The notes: a model not told the origin generated them from the sequence alone. Shown: positions 8,907-17,935, counted from the first letter of the stretch. The stretch is DNA of 64,000 nt from Pseudoalteromonas sp. XI10 (GCF_001469895.1 NZ_LOPY01000060.1:124001-188000); one strand, 5' to 3'. Made by a program: numbers and translations.

Positions 8907-9899
8907 ATGCAATTACTCGATATTCGCAATCTCACGATAGAGTTACGCACCTCAGATACTGTTATTCGTGCGGTTGATAGAGTCAGCATGACCTTAAAAG
9001 AAGGTGAAGTGCATGCTTTAGTTGGCGAGTCTGGCTCAGGTAAAAGCTTAATTGCAAAAGCCATTGTTGGGGTTTTAAATAAACGCTGGTACATCACTGC
9101 AGACCGAATGCACTGGCGTGGTGTTGATTTAATGCGCCTATCTAACGAGCAACGCCGTAAACTCGTAGGTCAAGACATTGCAATGATCTACCAAGATCCA
9201 AGTCGCTGCCTAGATCCAACTGCCAAGATATTTGACCAAATTGCCGAGACCCTGCCTGCGCAAGCGACCAGTGGCTTTTTCTTAAAGCGAAATAAACAGC
9301 GTAAAGACAGAGTAAAAGCGTTAATCCATAAGGTCGGTATTAAAGATCATAAAAAGGTACTCGACAGCTACCCTCATGAGCTCTCTGAAGGTATTTGTCA
9401 AAAAGTGATGATTGCCATGGCCATTGCGCGTACTCCTAAACTATTGATTGCCGATGAGCCAACTACCGCCCTTGAAAGCACCACGCGTGCGCAAGTATTT
9501 AGACTGTTAAAAAGCTTGAACCAGCTAAAGAACATGTCGATTTTGATGATTTCTCACGAACTTGAAGAAATTGTAGAGTGGTCTCATGGCATGCATGTTC
9601 TTTACTGTGGGCAAATGGTTGAAGCTGGCCCAACTAATCGCATTTTTAGTCAGCCATATCACCCCTATACTCAAGCACTGTTAAAAAGCTTGCCCGACTA
9701 CGAGCAAGGGCTTGCTCACAAAGAGCCGTTTTATGCTTTAAAAGGCACCATTCCGACCTTGCAGCATTTGCCAATAGGCTGCCGCTTGGGCCCACGTTGC
9801 CCACAAGCACAAAAAGAATGTGTTGTTACCCCGAAATTGACCAAGCATCATAGTCATAGTTATGCCTGCCATTTCCCATTAATTAAGGCGATGAAATAA
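8907..9899 (+). CDS. sapD: SapD-like ABC transporter ATPase
   Basis: 330 residues, oligopeptide-type ATPase. Walker A GESGSGKS is at residues 40-47, Q-loop YQDPS at about 95, Walker B LLIADEP near 182-188. The ABC signature is LSEGI rather than LSGGQ, a departure typical of SapD proteins. The C-terminal oligopeptide/dipeptide transporter extension carries Cys residues in GCRLGPRCPQAQKECVV, the iron-sulfur-like motif of the family. ATG 8907 follows sapC by 2 bp and the stop overlaps the sapF start by 1 nt. Confidence 0.93.
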   Translation: MQLLDIRNLTIELRTSDTVIRAVDRVSMTLKEGEVHALVGESGSGKSLIAKAIVGVLNKRWYITADRMHWRGVDLMRLSNEQRRKLVGQDIAMIYQDPSRCLDPTAKIFDQIAETLPAQATSGFFLKRNKQRKDRVKALIHKVGIKDHKKVLDSYPHELSEGICQKVMIAMAIARTPKLLIADEPTTALESTTRAQVFRLLKSLNQLKNMSILMISHELEEIVEWSHGMHVLYCGQMVEAGPTNRIFSQPYHPYTQALLKSLPDYEQGLAHKEPFYALKGTIPTLQHLPIGCRLGPRCPQAQKECVVTPKLTKHHSHSYACHFPLIKAMK

Positions 9900-10660
9900 T
9901 GCAACCACTGCTCAAAGTTCAAGCGTTATCAAAGAGTTTTAACCTGCGTGCAGGCTTGTTTTCACGAAAACGATTCTCTGTTTTAAGAGATATTTCGTTT
10001 TGCTTAGGGCAAGGTGAAACCATTGCAATTATCGGGGAAACCGGCTCAGGCAAAAGTACCTTAGCTAAATTACTCTCAGGAGCCGATAACGCCGACAAAG
10101 GGCAAATTCTACTCGATGGTAATATCATCGAAAATGATGGCTTACGTGATAACGACTGTCGCCATATTCGTATGATCTTCCAAGACTCTGAAGCGTCGTT
10201 GAATCCTGGTTTAACCATTGGCGACATGCTTAACGACTGCTTACAGTACAACACTGACCTAAACAAAGAAGAGCGTGAAGATAAAATAAAACAAACCCTC
10301 GCAAAAGTGGGTTTGCTGTTAGATCATCAGCACTATTACCCGCATATGTTTAGTAGTGGACAATTGCAACGTATAGCGCTTGCACGGGCTTTAATTTTAG
10401 ACCCTAAGGTTGTAGTGCTCGATGAGGCGTTATCGTCTCTAGACCCGTCTGTACGCGCACAAACGGTAAACTTATTACTACGCCTACAAAAAGATACTGG
10501 CCTTAGCTATGTGCTTATCACTCATCACCTAAGTTTGGTGCGTCATATTAGCGACCAACTTGTGGTACTTGATCACGGTGAGATTGTTGAATACGGCCAA
10601 ACCGAAGCGATTTTCCAAAACCCGCAATCAAACGTGACGCAGAAGTTGTTGAACTGCTGA
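9899..10660 (+). CDS. sapF: SapF-like ABC transporter ATPase
   Basis: 253 residues, second ATPase of the sap transporter. Walker A GETGSGKS at 46-53, signature FSSGQLQRIALARAL near 151-165, Walker B VVVLDEALSSLD (about 171-182) and H-loop LITHHL. It is slightly shorter than enteric SapF (about 268) and ends the operon. No clear intrinsic terminator follows; instead there is a run of 7-bp repeats at 10665-10702. Confidence 0.93.
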   Translation: MQPLLKVQALSKSFNLRAGLFSRKRFSVLRDISFCLGQGETIAIIGETGSGKSTLAKLLSGADNADKGQILLDGNIIENDGLRDNDCRHIRMIFQDSEASLNPGLTIGDMLNDCLQYNTDLNKEEREDKIKQTLAKVGLLLDHQHYYPHMFSSGQLQRIALARALILDPKVVVLDEALSSLDPSVRAQTVNLLLRLQKDTGLSYVLITHHLSLVRHISDQLVVLDHGEIVEYGQTEAIFQNPQSNVTQKLLNC

Positions 10661-10664
10661 TAGT

Positions 10665-10702
10665 GAGCTGTCAGCTATCAGCTATCAGCTATCAGCTATC
10701 AG
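10665..10702. repeat. 7-bp tandem repeat (CAGCTAT) after sapF
   Basis: Four exact copies of CAGCTAT occupy 10672-10699, with a degenerate copy (GAGCTGT) before and a partial CAG after. The array starts 5 bp beyond the sapF stop codon. A degenerate array with the same period and core is found at 63753-63782, also just beyond a gene 3' end. Confidence 0.9.
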
Positions 10703-10710
10703 TTTGATTC

Positions 10711-10724
10711 GGCGTTAAAACGCC
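10711..10724. repeat. Small intergenic palindrome
   Basis: GGCGTTAAAACGCC forms a stem of up to 6 bp, followed on the plus strand by TCCTACACGAG. There is no U-tract in either direction. The arrangement resembles short REP-like palindromes found in many gammaproteobacteria, but one copy cannot establish that. Confidence 0.4.
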
Positions 10725-10779
10725 TCCTACACGAGTAAGCAGATACCCCAATTAACTTTACTCTTTCCCCTTGCTACTT

Positions 10780-11121
10780 TTACACTTCTTCTCTGTCACC
10801 ATGGCTTGGTGGTGTAGATGTAACAATAAAATGCAGTGGTTCAGTACCTTGATTACTTAGCTGATGTACTCGCCCAGCACTTACATGCAAACCTTGTTGC
10901 GCAGTGAGTTTGTGTATTTGGCCATCAAGTTCAATGGTGGCACAGCCACTAAGTACAAAGAAAAATTGTTCGGCATGTTTATGATAGTGTTTTACTTCAG
11001 CCCCACCTACTGGGACATGCTCTTGAATAACACTCAGCGCATTAGACTTTACCAAATGCCAACCGTCGCAATTGTTACCCCATGTGTAATGATCTGTGTT
11101 GTGTTTGTCTATGATACTCAA
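10780..11121 (-). CDS. Cupin domain-containing protein
   Basis: 113 residues forming a single cupin_2 barrel. Motif 1 is seen as GGAEVKHYHKHAEQFFFVLSG (about 39-59), with the His-x-His and Glu metal ligands, and motif 2 around HVSAGRVHQLSNQG. Small single-domain cupins bind a metal and act as sugar isomerases, dioxygenases or sensors; the substrate is not evident. The start overlaps the stop of the upstream GNAT gene by 4 nt (ATGA), so the pair is cotranscribed. Confidence 0.85.
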   Translation of the reverse strand: MSIIDKHNTDHYTWGNNCDGWHLVKSNALSVIQEHVPVGGAEVKHYHKHAEQFFFVLSGCATIELDGQIHKLTAQQGLHVSAGRVHQLSNQGTEPLHFIVTSTPPSHGDREEV

Positions 11122-11516
11122 AACTTTTTATACATCCCTTGGCTTTGTGGTGCGACAAACTTGTAGCCAAGCTTTTCGTAAAAGCCAGGTTTGTCAGCGA
11201 CCATAGTGACATAACTTCCTTCAAAGGCGGCAGATTCAATGTAGCGGTCAACATGTTCCATTATGACACGCCCTAACCCTTGCCCTTGATATTCAGGTGA
11301 TACAGCAATATCAACCACTTCAAAATTACAACCGCCATCACCAATAACGCGGCCCATGCCAATCAACTTATCGTCTTTGCGAATACAAATAGCATAAAGA
11401 GAGTTTGGCAATCCCGCTTTCGCAGCCGCTAATGAACGTGCTGATAATCCAGCTTTAAGGCGCATATCACAGTATTCTTCTGCGCTTGGTAGCTGCTCTA
11501 TTAGACTGTACTCCAT
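11118..11516 (-). CDS. GNAT family N-acetyltransferase
   Basis: 132 residues. Acetyl-CoA-binding motif A is DIAVSPEYQGQGLGRVIMEH (about 69-88), with the Q/R-x-x-G-x-G/A pyrophosphate loop, and a C-terminal motif B PGFYEKLGYKFV. It belongs to the small GNAT group resembling YhbS/PhnO-like enzymes; the acceptor is unknown. It forms a two-gene operon with the downstream cupin gene. Confidence 0.88.
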   Translation of the reverse strand: MEYSLIEQLPSAEEYCDMRLKAGLSARSLAAAKAGLPNSLYAICIRKDDKLIGMGRVIGDGGCNFEVVDIAVSPEYQGQGLGRVIMEHVDRYIESAAFEGSYVTMVADKPGFYEKLGYKFVAPQSQGMYKKF

Positions 11517-11554
11517 AAATGCTCCTAGTAATTTGCATTACCTTTAACGGTAAC

Positions 11555-11582
11555 AAAAAAGGCGCCAGTAGGCGCCTTTTAT
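11555..11582 (-). terminator. Terminator downstream of ppiD (bidirectional shape)
   Basis: AAAAGGCGCC-AGTA-GGCGCCTTTT is a perfect 10-bp stem with a T-rich tail on the minus strand, 18 bp beyond the ppiD stop. Confidence 0.9.
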
Positions 11583-11599
11583 TTAACTCATTTTGCTAA

Positions 11600-13501
11600 T
11601 TATTCAGCAGCTTGAGTCGCTTGCGGTACTTGCACTTCAGCTTGTGCTTTTAGTGCTGCAATAAATACCATGTAGTTTTTATTCACTTGAGCCATAGTGA
11701 TGTTTTGCTTTTGTTGCTCATTAATCTCAACTTCAGTCGCTGGATTAACTGCTTTTAGCGCAACAATTGCCGCATCGCCATTGTTTAGGTCAACAACTTC
11801 AACCTCTGGTGCACCTTGTGGGTGAGCCATTTTGAAAGCTTGTTGAACAATAGCTGGTGACACTGTGTAAGCTTGACGAGCAAGTGCAGCTTCTTGGCGT
11901 ACTGTTAGGCCTTCAGCTTGTGCAACTTCGTTTAGGCTCTTACCAGCTTCGATCTCAGCGTATAGAGTGCGTGCTTTTTCTTTAGCAAGCTCCGATGCTT
12001 TTTGTGAAACTAACGTCGCCTTAATTTGCTCAGAAACATCTACTAGTGCTTTCGTTGTAGCAGCTTTGTGATCGTTTACACGAACAACAACAGCATGCTC
12101 ATCGCCTACTTCAATTACTTCTGAGTTCATGCGATCTTCTAACACTTCAGGTGAGAAAATAGCAGTAACAACTTGTGGGTTGTTTAACGGCTCAGGTAAT
12201 GCATTGCGAGTAACAAGTTCTGTTTTCTGTACTTCAACGCCTGCTGCTTCTGCTGCATCAATTAAAGTGTCTGAAATTTCGAACGCAAGCTCACCCATTT
12301 GAGTTTGCTTTTCATAGAACGCATTAATTTTCTTAGTACGCTCAAGTTCAGCGCGAAGCTCATCTTTTACGTCAGCATATGGTTTAACTTGCTGTGTTTG
12401 AATATCAGTAAGTTTGATGATGTGATAACCAAACTCTGATTCTACAACGTCAGAAATGTCGCCTTTGCTTTCAAGTGCATACGTTGCATCTTCAAACGCA
12501 GGGTCCATCATGTCACGTTCAATCCAGTCTAGGTCGCCGCCCATTTCTGCACTCACTATGTCATCAGAAGATGACTCAGCTAGCTCAGCAAAATCAGCAC
12601 CGTTTTGTAACTGCGCTAGTAGCTCTTCAGCTTTCGCTTTTGCTGCATCATCGTCTTCGCTGTTATCAATTAAGATGTGCGATACACGACGTTTTTCAGG
12701 CTCAACATATTGTGCACTGTTTTGATCATAGTAAGCTTTGATATCTTCTTCTGAAACACTTGAGTCAAGCGTTAAGGTAGCTGCATTTAAGTCAATGTAG
12801 CTTACAGACACTTGCTCTGGTGCTAAGAATTGCGGTTGATTCAACTCATAGTAATCAGCAATTTCTTGCTCTGTTACTTCGATACCTGCTTGTAATGATT
12901 CTTTAGCAACAACTAAGTAATCAATACTGCGCGTTTGCTGTTGTAGAGCAACGCTGTTGTTTAATTCATTTTCTAAGATGAAATCTGTACCAGCAACAGC
13001 ACCTACTAATTGGCTGCGTGTCATGTCTTCACGTAAATATTCACGGAAAGCATCTGGTTGGAAATTCATTTGACGAATAACTTGTAAGTAGCGGTCGTTG
13101 CTAAACTGGCCGCCTACTTGGAAGTAAGGCATTTCTAAAATTGCTTTACGAACACTTTCGTCGCTTACACGAAGACCTAATTCTGCCGCTAGTTGAGTTT
13201 GCAATTCTTGTTGTACTAAACGGTCGATTACGCCTTGGCGAATTTGTGCCATGTAATTTGGATCAGCAGCGATTTGTGCGAAGTATTCACCAAATTGTTG
13301 TTCTAAACGGTTACGTTCGTTTTGGTATGCACGGCTGAATTCGGTTTGGCTAATTTTAACTCCATTTACTTCTGCAACGGGTTGCTCTGTGGTTTGTCCT
13401 AAATAACCACCGATCCCAGCTAAAGCAAAAGATAAAATCACCGCGCCTAAAATAATTTTGGCTGCAGGTCCCTGCGAACCTTCTCTGATTTTCTCAAGCA
13501 T
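11600..13501 (-). CDS. ppiD: Periplasmic peptidyl-prolyl isomerase/chaperone PpiD
   Basis: 633 residues, close to E. coli PpiD (623). It starts MLEKIREGSQGPAAKIILG, with an uncleaved membrane anchor at about 16-34, then a SurA_N-like chaperone region (about 35-190), one parvulin-type PPIC domain (about 266-360, containing RRVSHILI and GGDLDWIERDMM), and a C-terminal SurA_N_3-like region. It helps newly secreted proteins leave the SecYEG channel. Position after hupB matches enteric gene order. Independent transcription is suggested by the hupB terminator upstream. Confidence 0.95.
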   Translation of the reverse strand: MLEKIREGSQGPAAKIILGAVILSFALAGIGGYLGQTTEQPVAEVNGVKISQTEFSRAYQNERNRLEQQFGEYFAQIAADPNYMAQIRQGVIDRLVQQELQTQLAAELGLRVSDESVRKAILEMPYFQVGGQFSNDRYLQVIRQMNFQPDAFREYLREDMTRSQLVGAVAGTDFILENELNNSVALQQQTRSIDYLVVAKESLQAGIEVTEQEIADYYELNQPQFLAPEQVSVSYIDLNAATLTLDSSVSEEDIKAYYDQNSAQYVEPEKRRVSHILIDNSEDDDAAKAKAEELLAQLQNGADFAELAESSSDDIVSAEMGGDLDWIERDMMDPAFEDATYALESKGDISDVVESEFGYHIIKLTDIQTQQVKPYADVKDELRAELERTKKINAFYEKQTQMGELAFEISDTLIDAAEAAGVEVQKTELVTRNALPEPLNNPQVVTAIFSPEVLEDRMNSEVIEVGDEHAVVVRVNDHKAATTKALVDVSEQIKATLVSQKASELAKEKARTLYAEIEAGKSLNEVAQAEGLTVRQEAALARQAYTVSPAIVQQAFKMAHPQGAPEVEVVDLNNGDAAIVALKAVNPATEVEINEQQKQNITMAQVNKNYMVFIAALKAQAEVQVPQATQAAE

Positions 13502-13548
13502 TTATCTATCTCTATTCTGATCAGGTACAAATTAACCCTGCTCATGTA

Positions 13549-13579
13549 AAAAAAGCGTATCTTACCAGATACGCTTTTT
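13549..13579 (-). terminator. Terminator downstream of hupB
   Basis: AAAAAGCGTATCT-TACC-AGATACGCTTTTT is a perfect 13-bp stem with A/T tails, lying in the hupB-ppiD gap and about 80 bp beyond the hupB stop. Confidence 0.88.
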
Positions 13580-13659
13580 CACTTGAAGTAACTGGTGATA
13601 AGTTACCTAAATTCAATTTAAGTGTGATTAGGTATCTCTCACCAACTAATCTTTAATGA

Positions 13660-13932
13660 TTAGTTTACTGCGTCTTTCAGCGCTTTACCTGCTTTGAAAG
13701 AAGGAATGTTTGCTGCAGCAATCTGGATAGTCTCACCAGTTTGCGGGTTACGACCTGAACGCGCTGCACGCTCACGTACAGAGAAAGTACCAAAGCCAAC
13801 TAGCGCTACTGAATCGCCATCTTTAAGAGCGCCTGAAACAGCCTCGATGAATGAATCTAGTGCACGACCTGCAGCCGCTTTAGAAATGTCAGCGTCAGCT
13901 GCGATTTGATCGATTAATTGAGATTTATTCAC
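13660..13932 (-). CDS. hupB: DNA-binding protein HU-beta
   Basis: 90 residues, exactly the length of E. coli HU-beta. The start is a GTG at 13932: GAGGAT lies 7 nt upstream and the protein then begins (M)NKSQLIDQIA as in homologues; upstream ATGs would add 10 or more non-homologous residues. The DNA-binding arm GRNPQTGETIQI (about 53-64) and C-terminus PSFKAGKALKDAVN are conserved. HU is the main histone-like DNA-bending protein. Its position downstream of lon is as in enterics. Confidence 0.96.
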   Translation of the reverse strand: MNKSQLIDQIAADADISKAAAGRALDSFIEAVSGALKDGDSVALVGFGTFSVRERAARSGRNPQTGETIQIAAANIPSFKAGKALKDAVN

Positions 13933-14052
13933 AATATCATCCTCTTTCATTGTTATTATCAAGAGCGATTGTTTTTATAAAAAATAACATCACTGTTTTG
14001 AAAATTTATGAGCAAATTAAGTTTATGCTCAGTTTATTATATTTTTCTCAAC

Positions 14053-14074
14053 CCTAGGCCACATAAGGCCTAGG
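14053..14074. repeat. Perfect 8-bp inverted repeat between lon and hupB
   Basis: CCTAGGCC-ACATAA-GGCCTAGG lies about 75 bp beyond the lon stop and 120 bp before the hupB start. It has no U-tract on the minus strand (GTTGAGAA follows), so a simple terminator is doubtful. An mRNA-end stabiliser or operator is possible. Confidence 0.5.
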
Positions 14075-14147
14075 CTTGAAAACTAGTGCTTAACTTATCA
14101 TACCCTTTGTATTTGAAAAGCCCCTAAATGCACTTTTTTGCGGTTTT

Positions 14148-16508
14148 TTACTGGTTTTTTTCAGTTTCGACAGAAAAACTCTCAACTGGGTGCTTCAAAG
14201 CCAGTTTTAAAACGTCATCAATCCATGTAACTGGGTGAATTTCAAGGCCCTCTAATACGTTGTCTGGGATCTCTTTTAAGTCACGTTCGTTAATTTTTGG
14301 AATAATAACGGTTTTAATTCCACCACGATGCGCTGCCAATAGCTTCTCTTTTAAGCCACCAATTGGTAATACTTCACCACGTAATGTGATTTCACCTGTC
14401 ATTGCTACATCTGAGCGCACTGGGTTACCCGTTAAGCTCGATACCAAACCAGTTACCATGGCAATACCAGCACTTGGGCCATCTTTTGGTGTTGCACCTT
14501 CTGGCACGTGAACATGAATGTCACGTTTCTCATAGAAGTCGCTATTAATGCGAAGTTTTTCAGCACGATTACGAACAACCGTCATCGCTGCCTGAATTGA
14601 CTCTTGCATTACATCACCAAGCGAACCTGTGTAAGTTAGTTTGCCTTTACCTGGTACAGCTGCAGATTCAATAGTGAGTAAATCACCACCTACTTCAGTC
14701 CACGCAAGACCCGTTACTTGGCCAATACGGTCACCGTCTTCAGCTTTACCATAATCAAAGCGTTGTACACCTAAGAACTCTTCAAGGTTGCTATTGTCGA
14801 TAAGGACCTTTTTAGTGTCTTTATCAAGCAGGATGTTTTTAACTGCTTTACGGCATAGTTTTGACACTTCACGTTCTAAGTTACGAACGCCCGCTTCACG
14901 TGTGTAGTAGCGGATAATGCCAATAATTGCGCTGTCAGCAATTTCAACTTCATGCTCTTTTAAGCCATTGCGCTTAACTTGTTTTGGAATCAAGTGTTGT
15001 TTAGCAATGTTTAGCTTCTCGTCTTCGGTGTAACCCGATAGGCGAATAACTTCCATACGGTCTAATAACGGACCTGGGATATTAAAGCTATTTGATGTTG
15101 CCACGAACATCACATCTGATAAGTCGTAATCAACTTCTAAGTAGTGATCGGCAAAATGGCTGTTTTGCTCAGGATCAAGTACTTCAAGTAATGCTGATGC
15201 AGGGTCGCCACGCATATCTGATGACATCTTATCGATTTCATCAAGTAAGAATAGTGGGTTCTTTACACCAACTTTAGTCATATTCTGGATTAACTTACCA
15301 GGCATAGAACCAATGTAAGTACGGCGGTGACCACGGATTTCCGCTTCATCACGAACGCCACCTAATGCCATACGCACATATTTACGACCTGTAGAGCGTG
15401 CGATTGACTGACCAAGTGAAGTCTTACCTACACCAGGAGGACCCACTAAGCATAAAATTGGGCCTTTTAGCTTATTAGTGCGCTGCTGCACCGCTAGATA
15501 CTCAATAATACGCTCTTTAACTTTATCTAAGCCGTAATGATCACTATCTAAAATCTTTTGTGCGCCAGCTAAGTCTTTTTTCACCTTAGAGCGTTTTTTC
15601 CAAGGTACATTAATTAGCGTATCAATGTACGAGCGCACGACGGTTGCTTCCGCCGACATCGGCGACATCATTTTTAATTTAGATAACTCAGCGTTCGCTT
15701 TTTCTTGCGCTTCTTTAGGCATACCAGACTCTTCGATGCGTTTTTTAATTGCTTCGAATTCATCGGGTACATCATCAAGTTCGCCAAGCTCTTTTTGAAT
15801 CGCTTTCATTTGCTCGTTGAGGTAATACTCACGCTGCGACTTTTCCATCTGCTTTTTCACGCGGGTACGGATTTTTTTCTCAACTTGCAGTAAGTCAATC
15901 TCGCCTTCCATCAGTGCCATTAAGTATTCAAGACGCTCAGTCACATCGGCAATCTCAAGTACTTTTTGCTTTTCAGGTACCTTAAGCGGCATGTGTGCTG
16001 CCATGGTATCAGCAAGGCGTGCAGCTTCATCGATGCCAGACACAGAAGTAAGTACTTCAGGTGGGATCTTCTTATTAAGCTTTACATAGCCTTCAAATTG
16101 GCTAATTGCGCTGCGAATAAAGATATCTTGTTCTTGCTCGTCGATATGGCTTGATTCGATGAACTGTGCTTCTGCCACAAAGAAATCATCGTTATCTAAA
16201 AACGTTTCAACGCTTGCACGTTGTGTGCCTTCAACAAGCACTTTAACGGTGCCATCAGGTAACTTTAATAACTGAAGTACTGTGGCAATGGTGCCAACAC
16301 GGTAGATATCATCTTGCTGCGGATCATCAACAGAGGCGTCTTTTTGCGCCACTAGGAAAATTTGTTTGTCCTTGTCCATCGCCGCTTCTAGGCATTTTAT
16401 TGATTTTTCACGACCAACAAATAGCGGGATCACCATGTGTGGATAAACCACTACATCGCGCAGTGCCAACACGGGGATTTCGACTCGATCTGTTCTCTCA
16501 AGCGTCAT
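14148..16508 (-). CDS. lon: ATP-dependent protease Lon
   Basis: 786 residues from the ATG at 16508 (MTLERTDRVEIPVLALRD), preceded by AGAGA; an in-frame ATG 21 nt upstream is rejected because homologues begin here. An N-terminal substrate-binding domain (1-300) precedes the AAA+ domain with Walker A GPPGVGKT (about 353-360) and Walker B LFLLDEIDK, then the protease domain with catalytic Ser in DGPSAGIA (about 680) and the Lys of the dyad about 43 residues later. It degrades misfolded and regulatory proteins in the cytoplasm. A sigma32 promoter lies upstream. Confidence 0.97.
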   Translation of the reverse strand: MTLERTDRVEIPVLALRDVVVYPHMVIPLFVGREKSIKCLEAAMDKDKQIFLVAQKDASVDDPQQDDIYRVGTIATVLQLLKLPDGTVKVLVEGTQRASVETFLDNDDFFVAEAQFIESSHIDEQEQDIFIRSAISQFEGYVKLNKKIPPEVLTSVSGIDEAARLADTMAAHMPLKVPEKQKVLEIADVTERLEYLMALMEGEIDLLQVEKKIRTRVKKQMEKSQREYYLNEQMKAIQKELGELDDVPDEFEAIKKRIEESGMPKEAQEKANAELSKLKMMSPMSAEATVVRSYIDTLINVPWKKRSKVKKDLAGAQKILDSDHYGLDKVKERIIEYLAVQQRTNKLKGPILCLVGPPGVGKTSLGQSIARSTGRKYVRMALGGVRDEAEIRGHRRTYIGSMPGKLIQNMTKVGVKNPLFLLDEIDKMSSDMRGDPASALLEVLDPEQNSHFADHYLEVDYDLSDVMFVATSNSFNIPGPLLDRMEVIRLSGYTEDEKLNIAKQHLIPKQVKRNGLKEHEVEIADSAIIGIIRYYTREAGVRNLEREVSKLCRKAVKNILLDKDTKKVLIDNSNLEEFLGVQRFDYGKAEDGDRIGQVTGLAWTEVGGDLLTIESAAVPGKGKLTYTGSLGDVMQESIQAAMTVVRNRAEKLRINSDFYEKRDIHVHVPEGATPKDGPSAGIAMVTGLVSSLTGNPVRSDVAMTGEITLRGEVLPIGGLKEKLLAAHRGGIKTVIIPKINERDLKEIPDNVLEGLEIHPVTWIDDVLKLALKHPVESFSVETEKNQ

Positions 16509-16550
16509 TATATTCTCTTCGCACTTCATTTATTTTAAAGATTACTCAAG

Positions 16551-16580
16551 TATATGGGGATATGTAAGGGAAAGTTCAAC
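16551..16580 (-). promoter_or_regulatory. Sigma32 heat-shock promoter of lon
   Basis: Minus-strand GTTGAA-N15-CCCCATATA matches the sigma32 consensus (CTTGAA, 13-17 bp, CCCCATNTA) at 5 of 6 positions in the -35 and fully in the -10. It sits about 45-70 bp upstream of the lon ATG and just beyond the clpX terminator. Confidence 0.85.
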
Positions 16581-16588
16581 ATATTTAT

Positions 16589-16617
16589 AAAAAAAGGAGC
16601 CTTTGGCTCCTTTTTCG
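16589..16617 (-). terminator. Terminator of clpX
   Basis: AAAAAGGAGCC-TTT-GGCTCCTTTTT gives an 11-bp stem with a T-run on the minus strand, about 35 bp after the clpX stop. Confidence 0.92.
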
Positions 16618-16651
16618 TGTTCAACTGCTTAACTTTTAAACTATTACAGCT

Positions 16652-17935
16652 TTATTCTGATGCAGCTTTATCTTGGTTACCGCTTTGGTAAATCAAAATT
16701 GGGTCTGATTCACCTTTAATAACGGTTTCATCAATAACCACTTTGCTAACATCATCCATTGAAGGTAATTCATACATAGTATCAAGTAATACGCCTTCAA
16801 CGATTGAACGTAAGCCACGAGCACCTGTTTTACGCTCCATTGCTTTATGAGCAATTGCGCTAAGTGCATCTTCTCGGAACTCAAGCTCAACATCTTCCAT
16901 CGCAAATAATGCAGAGAACTGTTTGGTTAATGCATTTTTTGGTTCGCTTAAGATTTGAATAAGCGCCGCTTCATCTAGCTCTGTAAGTGTCGCAACAACC
17001 GGAAGACGACCAATAAACTCAGGAATTAAACCGTATTTCACTAAATCTTCTGGTTCAACATCTTTGAATGTTTCACTTATGCTACGGCTACCTGATGATT
17101 GCTTAACTTCAGCACCAAAACCAATACCGGTATTTTTATGGCTGCGTTGTTCAATCACTTTATCTAGGCCAGCAAACGCACCGCCACAGATAAATAGTAT
17201 CTTAGAAGTATCAACTTGCAAGAACTCTTGCTGTGGATGTTTACGGCCGCCTTGTGGTGGCACAGATGCAACCGTACCTTCAATTAGCTTAAGTAAGGCT
17301 TGTTGTACACCTTCGCCCGATACGTCACGGGTGATCGATGGATTGTCAGACTTACGAGAAATCTTGTCGATTTCATCAATGTAAACAATACCACGTTGTG
17401 CTTTCTCTACGTCGTAATCACATTTTTGCAGTAGCTTTTGAATGATGTTTTCAACGTCTTCACCTACATAACCTGCTTCAGTTAGTGTCGTTGCATCGGC
17501 CATCGTGAATGGTACATCAAGTAAACGAGCCATTGTTTCAGCGAGTAATGTTTTACCACTACCTGTAGGACCAATTAATAGAATATTACTCTTACCAAGC
17601 TCAATATCTGCATTGATTGTTTGATTGCGTAAACGTTTATAGTGATTGTATACCGCAACCGACAGCACTTTTTTCGCGTGGTCTTGGCCAATCACGTAAT
17701 CATCTAAGTGATCACGAATTTCTTTCGGCACAGGCAGTTTATCAGACGCATTATGCTTCGGCGCAATGTCTTTGATTTCTTCCCTGATAATATCGTTACA
17801 CAGCTCTACACATTCATCACAAATATATACTGAAGGACCAGCAATTAGTTTGCGAACTTCGTGCTGGCTTTTGCCGCAGAAAGAGCAGTATAACAATTTA
17901 TTACTTTTGTCGCCGTCTGTAGGAGTGTCAGACAT
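16652..17935 (-). CDS. clpX: ATP-dependent Clp protease ATP-binding subunit ClpX
   Basis: 427 residues. The N-terminal zinc-binding domain has four cysteines (CSFCGKS at about 18-24, ICDECVELC further on). The AAA+ core has Walker A GPTGSGKT (about 120-127), pore loop GYVG and Walker B IVYIDEIDK. The ClpP-docking IGF loop appears in GIGFGAEV. It unfolds ssrA-tagged and other substrates and feeds them to ClpP. It lies 135 bp downstream of clpP and ends at a strong terminator. Confidence 0.97.
   Translation of the reverse strand: MSDTPTDGDKSNKLLYCSFCGKSQHEVRKLIAGPSVYICDECVELCNDIIREEIKDIAPKHNASDKLPVPKEIRDHLDDYVIGQDHAKKVLSVAVYNHYKRLRNQTINADIELGKSNILLIGPTGSGKTLLAETMARLLDVPFTMADATTLTEAGYVGEDVENIIQKLLQKCDYDVEKAQRGIVYIDEIDKISRKSDNPSITRDVSGEGVQQALLKLIEGTVASVPPQGGRKHPQQEFLQVDTSKILFICGGAFAGLDKVIEQRSHKNTGIGFGAEVKQSSGSRSISETFKDVEPEDLVKYGLIPEFIGRLPVVATLTELDEAALIQILSEPKNALTKQFSALFAMEDVELEFREDALSAIAHKAMERKTGARGLRSIVEGVLLDTMYELPSMDDVSKVVIDETVIKGESDPILIYQSGNQDKAASE

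Noticed and set aside
10665..10702. Possible CRISPR-like array
   Set aside because: The units are contiguous 7-mers with no spacers and no cas genes nearby; it is a simple tandem repeat.
13933..13962. Longer hupB beginning with ATG codons at 13962/13947
   Set aside because: HU proteins start at MNKSQL; GTG at 13932 has the better-spaced ribosome-binding site.
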